From the NCBI RefSeq assembly GCF_003347595.2, contig NZ_QCZK02000055.1, positions 186,001-250,000 of the forward strand: a stretch of 64,000 nt of DNA, read 5' to 3'. The first letter of the stretch is position 1; the number at the start of each line of letters is the position of its first letter. Position numbers and translations under genes: made by a program. This document shows, one piece after another, positions 48,712 through 56,941 of this stretch. Origin of the DNA: Botryobacter ruber. Its GTDB lineage: Bacteria > Bacteroidota > Bacteroidia > Cytophagales > Hymenobacteraceae. The notes under the pieces were generated by a model. It saw only the letters and a list, made by a program, of their open reading frames with translations, did not search any database and was not told the DNA's origin.

Positions 48712-49806
48712 TTAAACCTGACCGCTCTGTCTTTTCTTATGGTTTAGCTCATCCCCTTTTTCCAGGCCCTCCTGTATCAGCTCGTTTGCTTCTTTTTTAT
48801 CGTCCTGGTCAGCAACGGGTTTTTCCTGCTCCTCTTTCTCCTGTGGTTCATAATTTAACGTGATCAGGATAGGGAAGTGGTCTGAACCAAATTCCGGCAA
48901 CTTCTTCAGGTCAACCAACCGGAAATCGTGATCATAAAAAACATGATCGAGCGGGTACCGGAAAAAAGGAATAAATGCATTATAGGTGTTGAAAAAGCCG
49001 CGGCCCACCCGCGGGTCCAGCAAACCGCTTATTTGTTTAAAAAGCTTTGTGGTGTGCGACCAGGCCACATCATTCAGGTCGCCGGCTACGATGGAGGGAC
49101 GTTGTGTTTCCTTCACCATTTTTGCTACTAGCAATAATTCTGCTTCTCTTGTTTCCGTGTTCTGCATCAGGCGTGGTGGCTGTGGGTGCACGGTGTACAG
49201 GTCGAATTTGGTTTGGTAAGGAAGCTCTACTTCGGTATAAAAGGACGGAATGCCATCTTCTACCAGGAACCGAACTTCGCTGTTCGAAAGTTTGAACTTG
49301 CTGTACAGGATCATACCATACGTATTTTCGAGCGGCTTCTTGATTGCAAACGGAAAACGCTTATCCAGTTCGGGCTTCAGGCTCTGGTGCCATGCTTCGT
49401 TAGGCTCATTTATAATAAGTATATCCGGGTTGTTTTTCAGGACGAGTTGCAGAAACTTGTTGTGTTTTTTATTGGTCATCCGCACATTCGCGATCATGAT
49501 GCTGAAGCATTTGGATGGTGGGGTTTCCTCCGTAGAAAGGGCCTCTTTAGAAGCAAGTGGCGTGAAAGAATAGATGTATCTTACTTCATTAAAAATGGCG
49601 ATAAGCCAGACAATAAGTAAAATTGTTTCCTGTGTGCCTCCTTGTCTGTAGAAGCCAATATAAGCCAGAAAAGTAGCTGTCAGGAAAAGCGCAACGTGCG
49701 CTCTTGGAAAATCGAAGACCCTCACCCACCACAATGGGGTTCTGAGTAATGCCAGAAATGAAACTAGAGTCAGTACAGACCCTAAAATGAGCAGGGTAAG
49801 TTTCAT
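48712..49806 (-). CDS. membrane-anchored endonuclease/exonuclease/phosphatase family protein
   Basis: This 364-residue protein has three N-terminal TM helices (about residues 5-85), a Thr/Glu linker, then an EEP domain facing outside or inside the membrane. Visible EEP motifs are MIANVRMTNKKHNKF, ILIINEP (acidic metal ligand), VAGDLNDVAWS, YPLDHVFY and GSDHFPILI with the catalytic Asp/His. The C-terminus is a charged Glu/Lys tail. The substrate may be a nucleic acid or a phospho-lipid/sugar; not determinable. No promoter box was found. Confidence 0.85.
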   Translation of the reverse strand: MKLTLLILGSVLTLVSFLALLRTPLWWVRVFDFPRAHVALFLTATFLAYIGFYRQGGTQETILLIVWLIAIFNEVRYIYSFTPLASKEALSTEETPPSKCFSIMIANVRMTNKKHNKFLQLVLKNNPDILIINEPNEAWHQSLKPELDKRFPFAIKKPLENTYGMILYSKFKLSNSEVRFLVEDGIPSFYTEVELPYQTKFDLYTVHPQPPRLMQNTETREAELLLVAKMVKETQRPSIVAGDLNDVAWSHTTKLFKQISGLLDPRVGRGFFNTYNAFIPFFRYPLDHVFYDHDFRLVDLKKLPEFGSDHFPILITLNYEPQEKEEQEKPVADQDDKKEANELIQEGLEKGDELNHKKRQSGQV

Positions 49807-49929
49807 GTAGATTTACAAGGTACTAGTTTAAAGAATCGGTAAACGGAAACCTGTTTTTAAATGTATTTTATATCAGGGTTCTTTATGTACGTGCACAGAC
49901 CAGCATAGTCTATCCTGATGCAATAGAAA

Positions 49930-49983
49930 ATATAAAAAAAATAGTCCTCCTGCCAGTCTCTAAAAGACATGACAGGAGGACTA
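49930..49983 (-). terminator. terminator of ricT-gldH
   Basis: TAGTCCTCCTG pairs with CAGGAGGACTA; on the minus strand it is followed by eight T. Confidence 0.8.
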
Positions 49984-50005
49984 TATTAAGAGGGTTGTTC
50001 TGATC

Positions 50006-50485
50006 CTATTTCTCTTCCTGTTTTGCTACCCGTACCCCCACGGCCATGATATTTGTTAAAGGGTCGCGGCGCATATATTGGGTAAGCTTGAGTTTATAAG
50101 TACCCACTTTTTTGAACCGGACATTTTTGAGCGCCAAAGCCTGTATATCATAAATATTGCTGGAGCCTTTGCCTAATGGCTTGCCGGTTTTTGCATCCAT
50201 TAAGGTAAGTTCGTGCAAAGCCGCTGAGAGTTCCTTTTCATCCGGTCCCAGCAGTTGGTGCCGCAGGTACAGGTTGTAGAACTCATAAGACAGCTGGTAG
50301 CGCACATTCAGGTAAATATTATATGTCTGTGTTGTGTCCTGAATCTGAAACGCAAATACAGGGGTGTTCTCCACATACCAATTGTTATCAGGCAGGTTAA
50401 TATTTTCCTCAAATACACGTGCTTTATCGCAGCCGGCTGTTATTAGCGCCAACGCAAGGATAAGCCAGGCAACAGTTTTATGCAT
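50006..50485 (-). CDS. gldH: gliding motility lipoprotein GldH
   Basis: GldH is a lipoprotein needed for Bacteroidota gliding and for T9SS function. The ATG at 50485 starts a lipoprotein signal peptide with LALITAGC (Cys at about residue 19). The body has LPDNNWYVENTPVFAFQIQD and YNLYLRHQLLGP, as in the family. The longer frame to 50689 runs within the upstream gene and is rejected. The start overlaps the ricT-like stop by eight bases, so the two are translationally coupled. Length is 159 aa, normal. Confidence 0.88.
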   Translation of the reverse strand: MHKTVAWLILALALITAGCDKARVFEENINLPDNNWYVENTPVFAFQIQDTTQTYNIYLNVRYQLSYEFYNLYLRHQLLGPDEKELSAALHELTLMDAKTGKPLGKGSSNIYDIQALALKNVRFKKVGTYKLKLTQYMRRDPLTNIMAVGVRVAKQEEK

Positions 50486-51869
50486 CGGTTGGCGTTTTGG
50501 GTTGATCCGGCCTTCTGCCTTTATTAAAAGGTTTTCGTGGCTTCTGCTTTTTAGGTTGTTGCTGGTTTGCATCTGTAGTTCCCTGCTTCGTTTCCGGAGC
50601 CGACTGCCTGGGAGCCCCTTCTTTATGCTTGGGCCTGTTTGGTCTTTGCTTACGGGGTGCCTGTTCAGTCGCAGGCTTCGCCTTGGCATCTGCTGTAGCA
50701 GGTTGTGCTGCAGCAGCGGTATTGTCTGGTTTGTTTTTTCTTTTCTTCTTCTTCTTTTTGCTTTTGAACTTTTCGTCGAGACGCTCCAGGTTGCCTTCGA
50801 CCTGCGCCACGAATTCGTTTTGCTTTGGTTCTGGTGGTGCTTCTTCCAGCAGCGCTTCCACTACAATACCTTTCGCATTCTGGTCCAGTATCTCGCGCAC
50901 GCGCTCTACCGGCACCGGGTACCAGTTGTTGTCGCCTTTAAAGCCAAACCACATCATCTTTTTAAAGATATCGGTTTTCTGTAGCAGGGCATCGCCTGTT
51001 TTAGTTTGTAAGGCACGGGTAACGGTAGGAATATCCTTTAAGGCTTCCATGTACGTTTCCAGTTCGTAGTTGAGGCAGCACTTTAAGCGGCCACACTGCC
51101 CCGACAGTTTGCTGGGGTTGAGCGACAGGTTCTGGTAACGGGCAGCAGTTGTAGAAACGCTCTTAAAATCGGTAAGCCAGGTAGAACAGCAAAGTTCCCG
51201 GCCACAGGAGCCGATACCGCCCAGGCGACCAGCTTCGTGGCGCAGACTGATCTGGCGCATTTCTATGCGTACTTTAAACTCTTCTGCCAGCTTTTTAATC
51301 AGGTCCCTGAAGTCGACACGGTCGTCGGCAGAGTAGTAGAAAGTGGCTTTAGACCTGTCGGCCTGGTACTCTACATCCGAGAGTTTCATTTTCAGCCCGA
51401 GGGTTTGTATTATTTCCCGGGCTCTGTACATGGTAGTACCTTCCAGGTCACGCACCTCGTTAAATTTTTCCATGTCGCGCTCGCTGGCTACACGGTAAAC
51501 AGGGCGGATTTCCTCGTTATTGTCTACCTTCTTTTTCAGCATCTGGAGGCGCACAAGCTCTCCCTTCAGCGATACATGCCCGATATGGTGCCCGTTAGGC
51601 ACATCTACCACCACCGGGTCACCGGTAATCAGCTCAATTTTGCCTGTATTACGGAAGAAATCTTTTCGTCCGCCTTTAAACCGGACCTCCACAATATCGA
51701 ATTCCTCGAATGCGGTTGGCAGGTCCATATCGCTAAGCCAGTCAAATACATTTAATCGGTTACAGCCTCCTGTGCTGCATCCGCCATTATTTTTGCAGCC
51801 GGCGGGGCTGCCGTCAGCGGTGTTGCTCTTTGAGCCACATCCGCCACTAGAACATGAACTACATCCCAC
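50478..51869 (-). CDS. RicT-like PSP1-domain protein with basic C-terminal tail
   Basis: This 463-residue protein belongs to the PSP1/YaaT (RicT) family; in Bacillus RicT is part of an Fe-S complex that assists RNase Y. It has a Cys-rich N-terminus (MGCSSCSSGGCGSKS), the PSP1 domain (about residues 55-210), and a cysteine cluster GIGSCGRELCCSTWL and GQCGRLKCCLNYELE that could bind a cluster. After about residue 365 it turns into a Lys/Arg/Pro/Gln-rich disordered tail (KKKKKKRKNK), suited to RNA binding. It is first in the operon with gldH; a -7 box lies at 51925. Confidence 0.88.
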   Translation of the reverse strand: MGCSSCSSGGCGSKSNTADGSPAGCKNNGGCSTGGCNRLNVFDWLSDMDLPTAFEEFDIVEVRFKGGRKDFFRNTGKIELITGDPVVVDVPNGHHIGHVSLKGELVRLQMLKKKVDNNEEIRPVYRVASERDMEKFNEVRDLEGTTMYRAREIIQTLGLKMKLSDVEYQADRSKATFYYSADDRVDFRDLIKKLAEEFKVRIEMRQISLRHEAGRLGGIGSCGRELCCSTWLTDFKSVSTTAARYQNLSLNPSKLSGQCGRLKCCLNYELETYMEALKDIPTVTRALQTKTGDALLQKTDIFKKMMWFGFKGDNNWYPVPVERVREILDQNAKGIVVEALLEEAPPEPKQNEFVAQVEGNLERLDEKFKSKKKKKKRKNKPDNTAAAAQPATADAKAKPATEQAPRKQRPNRPKHKEGAPRQSAPETKQGTTDANQQQPKKQKPRKPFNKGRRPDQPKTPTDA

Positions 51870-51924
51870 AATTTTATCTCCTTATATAGTCAGGTAAATT
51901 CTTGTTTTCAATTCTGATAATTAA

Positions 51925-51932
51925 CAAATATA
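51925..51932 (-). promoter_or_regulatory. -7 box of ricT-gldH
   Basis: TATATTTG on the minus strand. Confidence 0.65.
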
Positions 51933-52097
51933 CTAAATTTTTGAGCTTTTGCTTTAGCTGTGGCTATTTGTGCCCGGGTTATTAACTTCACAAAATCGTT
52001 TTTTGTGCAGTATTTCCGTTCTGGCTAGCAGAAGGCTCCTCATAAGATAATTTGGGCAAGTTACTAAACGACGCCAAATAAGCATTAATTTTAGGCA

Positions 52098-53531
52098 ATG
52101 CTTCGAAAACTACTGTCTCATGCTGCAATTTATGGTTTAGCGGCCCAGGTACCCCGGCTGGCCGGCGTGCTGGCGCTCCCGGTTGTAACACCCTACCTGA
52201 CACCGGATGACTATGGGGTGGCGGGTGTGGTAATGGCAGTAGCATCCGGGTTAGGATTTTTGCAGTATCTGGGGTTGGGTGTTGTAATGGTAAACAGCTT
52301 CGTAAAGTACCCCTTGCGGTATACCTGGATATGGCGGCAAATTAATGGTTTTACCACGCTCTGGACACTGGTTTTCGGATTACTGCTCGGTATTATTTTA
52401 TATTTTGTTGTTCCGTCGGGGGCTCATGAGAACCGTCTGCAGATAGCGTTACTGTTTGCTGTGCCGGTAATGCTTTTTACAAGTGCAGATATACATGCTA
52501 ATCTTTTTTGCCAGCTCTCAATGCGGCCGCTGCCGATTGCCATAAAAACTTTTATTGTCGGGTGCCTGGGGGTGGTACTTAATGTTTTTTTTATAAGGTA
52601 CATGAGGTTAGGCTACATGGGGTGGTTTTATGCAAATTTTGTAGGCGCTGCTGCCGGTTTTTTAATTAGTGCCTACATCGTATATGTACGTCAGAAGCTG
52701 TGGCCAATCCTGAATTTTAAATGGTACCGGATTAAAGGCGCTTTACGGGTTGCATTGCCCGTGTTACCTCATAGCATGTCTTTTTTCCTGCTCGATACCT
52801 CAGACAGGCTGGTAATGACAGCTCTGCGGGTACCCATTCCATCGATAGGCTTATACAATGTGGCTTCCAACTTCGGAAGCTATTTTCAGGCAGCCAGTGG
52901 GGCACTGGTGCAGGCTGCAACGCCCCTGTATGTGGAAAACTACGGACGTACTGGCGATCTTAAGGCTGCCCTGGAGGTGCGGCGGGTAACATTCTTTTTG
53001 CAGATTTTATTTTTAGGAGTGACATCGCTTGTCAGTCTTTGGATGAAAGAAATTTTTGAGATTCTGATACGGAATGAGGAATTGCAGCAGGCTTACCCGC
53101 TGGCAATTATTATCCTGATGGGGTATAATGCGAGGCCGATGTATTTGGCGGCTATTAATCTACTTGCGGTGCAGGAGCATACTTCAAAACTCTGGAAGGT
53201 ATCTTTTGTAGCTGGTGCAGGGAACGTTGTATTAAATTTCCTGCTGATTCCGGTTTATGGTTTCCAAGCTGCTGCGTTTACTACTTTTGCTGCCCTGATG
53301 TATATGGGGTATTCGGGATACTTTCTGAAAGAGTATAAACAATTGACTTTAGTTAAATACTACCCTGTGCTTTGGTTGTGCATAACTGTGGTGATGCTGG
53401 GAGTTGTATTTGAATTATCAGTTTTTGGGCAGTTATATAAAGCCTTTTTTTCTGTTGTATTGGCACTTGCTATGCTAGTTGGAACTTTTGTCATAAAACA
53501 CCAACACCAGCATTCTGCCTTTAAACTTTAA
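52098..53531 (+). CDS. polysaccharide flippase (Wzx-type, MOP superfamily)
   Basis: This 477-residue inner-membrane protein with about 14 hydrophobic helices flips lipid-linked sugars to the periplasm for surface polysaccharide assembly. The start ATG at 52098 opens MLRKLLSHAAIYGLAAQVPR, with RLAGVLALPVVTPYLTPDDYG typical of the family's TM1. The next gene, a putative glycosyltransferase, begins 12 bases after the stop. The A+T content rises along this gene towards that one. Confidence 0.88.
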   Translation: MLRKLLSHAAIYGLAAQVPRLAGVLALPVVTPYLTPDDYGVAGVVMAVASGLGFLQYLGLGVVMVNSFVKYPLRYTWIWRQINGFTTLWTLVFGLLLGIILYFVVPSGAHENRLQIALLFAVPVMLFTSADIHANLFCQLSMRPLPIAIKTFIVGCLGVVLNVFFIRYMRLGYMGWFYANFVGAAAGFLISAYIVYVRQKLWPILNFKWYRIKGALRVALPVLPHSMSFFLLDTSDRLVMTALRVPIPSIGLYNVASNFGSYFQAASGALVQAATPLYVENYGRTGDLKAALEVRRVTFFLQILFLGVTSLVSLWMKEIFEILIRNEELQQAYPLAIIILMGYNARPMYLAAINLLAVQEHTSKLWKVSFVAGAGNVVLNFLLIPVYGFQAAAFTTFAALMYMGYSGYFLKEYKQLTLVKYYPVLWLCITVVMLGVVFELSVFGQLYKAFFSVVLALAMLVGTFVIKHQHQHSAFKL

Positions 53532-53543
53532 GTATAGCAGCTT

Positions 53544-54602
53544 ATGAATCATATCTTCTATATCCATAGCTATATTACCTTTTTAGTTGCAAAGACGGTT
53601 ATCCATATTCAAGACATTCAGAAAAATTTGTGTGTCTTTATGTACGGTAGGGGATTTAGCCCTTCTGAAGAAATAGAGGGTATAAAAGAAATTGTAGTTC
53701 CTTACACGCATCATCCTGTTAATTCTTTTTCAATAAAGTATGTGTTCTGGAAAAGCTGGAAAGAATTAGCTGACTTTGATGCGTTTGTACAGAGCCTAAC
53801 TGCTGGGGCAGACTTTATGCTCTATACCAACCAAACAGGTATAGACTTCATCAGGTTATTTACGTCTCACAAAAACTGTAAGGGATTTTCTTTTTTAGAA
53901 GAGGGGATAGCATCGTATCATCCTATTCAGTTTGTAAATAATGTTTTATGTCCAGCAGGGAATTCTACATTTTTTTACAAAGTCTTACTTCTGTTAAATT
54001 ATAAAGGTAGGCTTACCTTAGGTAAGTGGTTTTATGATCCTGCTTATACCGTTGCTTATGGTGTTACCGAACATGCTTTTCCTGATTATGAAAGAAAAGT
54101 ACTTTTGCCCTCCCCTTTTATTAACCAATCTAAAGCTCCGGCCTTAAACAATATACTGGTTTTTGATGCTACGGCAGAGTATGGTTTGGTGACAGATGAA
54201 AGTATTATCACTGCATTAGCTGAAGCCTTAAATATACTTGTTAAAAGAGGTGTACATGAAATCTGTGTAAAATATCACCCAGATCAGCTGCTTAATTCAA
54301 AAACTATGCGGCTCTACAGAAACTTCTTTAAAAGTATTGAGCACAAGATTCGTGTTCAGGAACTCCCACAGGAATTATGTCTTGAGATGATAGCGGGAAA
54401 CCAAAATTTAGAAGAAGTAAATTTTTATGTTTTTCTCAGTTCGGTGGGATTGTACGCTGGTCTAATGGGTAGAAGTGTTTACTCTTTTGCACAGCTTGTA
54501 GTAAAATTCGAGCCTAAATATCAGCAATTAGTTAAAACCTTGCCATCAATTTATACAAAAGTTGTTTCCTTCTGGTCAGATGATGAAAAAAGGGAGGATT
54601 GA
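53544..54602 (+). CDS. putative GT52/polysialyltransferase-like glycosyltransferase
   Basis: This 352-residue cytoplasmic protein is A+T-rich compared with its surroundings. It has the layout of capsule/sialic-type transferases: SFLEEGIASYHP near residue 117-128, VKYHPDQ (His-Pro motif) near 242-248, and SSVGLYAGLMGRSVYSF near 302-318, the [Asp/Glu]-[Glu/Asp]-Gly, HP and Ser-rich motifs of that fold. The acceptor and donor sugar cannot be read. It follows the flippase after 12 bases; together they look like a small acquired surface-glycan unit without other pathway genes. Confidence 0.6.
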   Translation: MNHIFYIHSYITFLVAKTVIHIQDIQKNLCVFMYGRGFSPSEEIEGIKEIVVPYTHHPVNSFSIKYVFWKSWKELADFDAFVQSLTAGADFMLYTNQTGIDFIRLFTSHKNCKGFSFLEEGIASYHPIQFVNNVLCPAGNSTFFYKVLLLLNYKGRLTLGKWFYDPAYTVAYGVTEHAFPDYERKVLLPSPFINQSKAPALNNILVFDATAEYGLVTDESIITALAEALNILVKRGVHEICVKYHPDQLLNSKTMRLYRNFFKSIEHKIRVQELPQELCLEMIAGNQNLEEVNFYVFLSSVGLYAGLMGRSVYSFAQLVVKFEPKYQQLVKTLPSIYTKVVSFWSDDEKRED

Positions 54603-54613
54603 CTCTCCTCCCT
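54585..54613 (-). terminator. terminator of the alcohol dehydrogenase gene
   Basis: AGGGAGGA and TCCTCCCT form the stem; six T follow on the minus strand. It overlaps the end of the convergent glycosyltransferase gene. Confidence 0.75.
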
Positions 54614-54622
54614 CTGCCATGC

Positions 54623-55783
54623 CTACGGCTTCAGCACCACCTTCATGCAGTTATCTTCTTTCTTGTTAAAGATATCGTACATTTTAGAGGCTTCGCTTAG
54701 CGGTACGGTGTGGGTAATGATGTCGTCGAGGACTACTTTCTTCTCCTGCACCAGCGAGATGAGGTGGTCTATGTAGCGGTGCACCCAGGCCTGCCCGCCC
54801 ATTAATTTAATGCTCTTGTCAAACCATTTGTACAGCGGGAACTTATAGGGCGATCCGTATACACCTACAACGGTTACAGTACCTCCCCTGCGAACAGCAG
54901 ACAGACATTTTTCGAGTGCTTCCATCGATCCTTTTTCCAACTGCACCACATTCAGTGCTTTGTCCAGTATGCTTCGGTGGGCTTCCATGCCTACTGCGTC
55001 CACACAAACATCGGCACCGTAGCCACCGGTCATCTCACGGATAACCTCCACGGCATCTACTTCGGCGGCATTTATTACTTCTGCTTTAGCACTGTTCTGG
55101 GCAATCTGCATACGGTAAGGTTGTATATCCACCCCAATCACCCGTTTGGCGCCCTGCAGCCAGGCCGATTTCATGGCCATCACCCCCACAGGACCGCAGC
55201 CCCACACTACTACTGTCTCTCCACCTTTCAGATCAGCCCAGTCGATGGCAGACCAGCCGGTCGGGAATATGTCGGTCAGGAACAGGACCTGCTCGTCGGT
55301 TAATTCGTCGGGCACTTTTCGGGGGCCATAATCGGCATAAGGAACCCGCACGTACTCTGCCTGTCCGCCGGCATAGCCGCCGTACAAGTCGGTGTAGCCG
55401 AATAAGGCAGCTCCCGTTCCTTTTCCAAGAATTACATCACCCTCAGGACCGTAGGTTTTATGGTTTGAATTTTCGCAGTGCGTAGGCAGCTGCATGTTGC
55501 AGAAATGGCAGTTGCCGCAGGAGATAGGAAAAGGTACCACCACCCGGTCGCCTTTTTTCAGGTTTGTTACCCCTGAGCCTACCTCTTCTACGATGCCCAT
55601 GAACTCATGGCCCATCACCATACTTCGGGGTTGTGGCACCATGCCGTTGTAAATATGAAGGTCTGAGCCACAGATGGCGGTGGATGTTACCCGTAGAATC
55701 GCATCGCGTGGCTCCTCTATACGCGGATCTTCTACCGTCTCGACACGCATGTCTTTCGGTTTGTGAAATACTACTGCTTTCAT
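54623..55783 (-). CDS. zinc-dependent alcohol/formaldehyde dehydrogenase-like protein
   Basis: This 386-residue MDR-family enzyme oxidises an alcohol or aldehyde with NAD(P). It shows the catalytic zinc ligands in STAICGSDLHIYNG and GHEFMGIVEEVG, the structural-zinc cysteines CGNCHFCNMQLPTHC, and the Rossmann motif VVWGCGPVGVMAMKSA. An extended segment (KTYGPEGDVILGKGTGAALF) and the C-terminal DNCMKVVLKP match the glutathione-independent formaldehyde dehydrogenase-like branch. Substrate is inferred. No neighbour indicates a pathway. Confidence 0.9.
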   Translation of the reverse strand: MKAVVFHKPKDMRVETVEDPRIEEPRDAILRVTSTAICGSDLHIYNGMVPQPRSMVMGHEFMGIVEEVGSGVTNLKKGDRVVVPFPISCGNCHFCNMQLPTHCENSNHKTYGPEGDVILGKGTGAALFGYTDLYGGYAGGQAEYVRVPYADYGPRKVPDELTDEQVLFLTDIFPTGWSAIDWADLKGGETVVVWGCGPVGVMAMKSAWLQGAKRVIGVDIQPYRMQIAQNSAKAEVINAAEVDAVEVIREMTGGYGADVCVDAVGMEAHRSILDKALNVVQLEKGSMEALEKCLSAVRRGGTVTVVGVYGSPYKFPLYKWFDKSIKLMGGQAWVHRYIDHLISLVQEKKVVLDDIITHTVPLSEASKMYDIFNKKEDNCMKVVLKP

Positions 55784-56060
55784 AGTTTATATTTGAGGTT
55801 AAAGTATTTTGCCCGCTTCCGGGATTATGTGAAGTATGTTTAACGGCTTTACAAGTAAGTTGTTCTGACATGATAATATAGGGTATGTCCAATATTGACT
55901 TGCCATAAGTGACGCTATGAAGTGTTTTGTGGCTGCATGAAAAAAATGATCGGGAAATCCAGGATTCAACCTTTCGCTTTTGTTCTGCTCCTGCCACCAC
56001 AGCCTCTGCTCCTGTTTTTAATCAGATTTACGGGATCAGGTGCTATTAATGGAAAACCTG
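55784..56060. other. spacer upstream of the SMR gene
   Basis: No gene is visible. It contains one exact-core R1 copy and, at its right end, the promoter of the SMR gene. No guanidine riboswitch is seen, and the leader would be too short for one. Confidence 0.55.
55981..56014 (+). repeat. R1 dispersed repeat, forward copy
   Basis: TTCTGCTCCTGCCACCACAG then CCTCTGCTCCTG, with a T run after it. Confidence 0.85.
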
Positions 56061-56068
56061 TACTTTTG
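56061..56068 (+). promoter_or_regulatory. -7 box of the SMR exporter gene
   Basis: TACTTTTG, 24 bases before the ATG at 56093. Confidence 0.65.
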
Positions 56069-56092
56069 TAGCTGTTCCAGGAATAAGAGGAT

Positions 56093-56422
56093 ATGAATAC
56101 AGCGTGGTTTTATCTGGTGCTTGCCGGGATCTGTGAGATCGGGTGGGCTTTTGGCTTGAAGTACAGCGAAGGATTTACAAAGCCGGTGGCAAGTGTGGTT
56201 ACCGTGGTTGTGATGATACTGAGCTTTGTGTTGTTGGCGCAGGCGATGAAAACATTGCCGCTTGGCACTGCCTACGCCATCTGGACAGGTATTGGAGCTG
56301 CGGGTACAGCCATATTGGGTATCTTTATTTTAGGAGAACCAAAAGACCTGATGCGCATCCTGTGCTTGCTGATGATCGTGGCGGGAGTTGTCGGGCTGAA
56401 GTTCTTTTCAGAGAGCCAATAG
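56093..56422 (+). CDS. SMR-family exporter, Gdx/SugE type
   Basis: This 109-residue four-helix membrane protein exports a cation in exchange for protons. The conserved TM1 Glu is in LVLAGICEIGWAFGLKYSEG and the later segments TLPLGTAYAIWTGIGAAGTAI and ILGEPKDLMRIL match the Gdx/SugE branch, which exports guanidinium, rather than EmrE (broad quaternary ammonium). It has its own promoter. An R4 repeat begins directly after its stop. Confidence 0.88.
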   Translation: MNTAWFYLVLAGICEIGWAFGLKYSEGFTKPVASVVTVVVMILSFVLLAQAMKTLPLGTAYAIWTGIGAAGTAILGIFILGEPKDLMRILCLLMIVAGVVGLKFFSESQ

Positions 56423-56517
56423 GGGAAGTTAGAGAGTTAGAGAGTTTAGGAGTTTGAGAGGTAGAAAAGTAGAGAGGTTAGGATTTTGTGGGGGGGGAAG
56501 ATTTTCAACCCTATCAC
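56423..56517 (+). repeat. R4 repeat, left arm of the island
   Basis: GGGAAGTTAGAGAGTTAGAG begins after the SMR stop and runs to GAAGATTTTCAACCC (56498-56512), which recurs inverted at 56849-56863. Confidence 0.75.
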
Positions 56518-56529
56518 AAACCACATACA

Positions 56530-56577
56530 AACTTAATCCTGTAAATTCTAAAATTCTGTAAATCCTGGTTCAGACAA
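56530..56577 (-). repeat. R3 repeat
   Basis: TTCTGTAAATCCTGGTTCAG on the plus strand; same family as 21346. Confidence 0.7.
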
Positions 56578-56585
56578 AAAAATCC

Positions 56586-56620
56586 TTTCTGCTCCTGCCT
56601 CCATTGCTTCTGCTGTTTGT
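56586..56620 (+). repeat. R1 dispersed repeat, forward variant
   Basis: TTCTGCTCCTGCCTCCATTG then CTTCTGCTG; variant with one A changed and ATTG in place of CAG. Confidence 0.6.
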
Positions 56621-56750
56621 CTGAACCGTTGATTTACGGTGATTATTTTGATTTCTGTGATTTTATGTTTGTCTGAATCAGGATTTACAGAATTTTAGGA
56701 TTTTCAGGATTAGGTTTGTCTGAACAAGATTAAGATGATTTAAGGAATAA
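56617..56750 (+). repeat. R3 repeat cluster
   Basis: Three partial units beginning TTTGTCTGAA: one with ACCGTTGATTTACGG, one complete (GTCTGAATCAGGATTTACAG), and one truncated. Confidence 0.7.
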
Positions 56751-56780
56751 CAGGTCTGGGTTTGTTTGTGGTTCGTGCAG

Positions 56781-56804
56781 GAGACGCGAGCACCTCGTCT
56801 CTAC
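56781..56804. repeat. R6 palindromic element (GAGACG...CGTCTC)
   Basis: GAGACGCGAGCACCTCGTCT then CTAC forms a short hairpin; I recall similar GTAGAGACG-type palindromes as widespread small repeats in several phyla. Confidence 0.5.
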
Positions 56805-56848
56805 AGATCACAATGCCCAACGCTCTAACTTTCTGTGCTGCTGTTACA

Positions 56849-56941
56849 GGGTTGAAAATCTTCAACCCCTACAAAATTCCTACCTCTTTACCTTTCTACC
56901 TCTCTAACTTTCTAACTCCCAAACTCCCAAACTTTCAAACT
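56849..56941 (-). repeat. R4 repeat, right arm of the island
   Basis: Inverse of the left arm: GGGTTGAAAATCTTC at its left end, then CTACCTCTCTAACTTTCTAA. On the minus strand it starts right at the stop codon of the gene ending at 56941. Confidence 0.75.

Larger units (their letters stand above)
56423..56940. other. repeat island between convergent genes
   Basis: This 518-base region is made of stacked R1, R3, R4 and R6 repeats and is flanked by inverted R4 arms. No gene or terminator with a clean T run is visible. Confidence 0.75.

Noticed and set aside
50486-50689. 68-residue N-terminal extension of GldH
   Set aside because: It overlaps the coding 3' end of the ricT-like gene in another frame; the lipoprotein signal begins at 50485.
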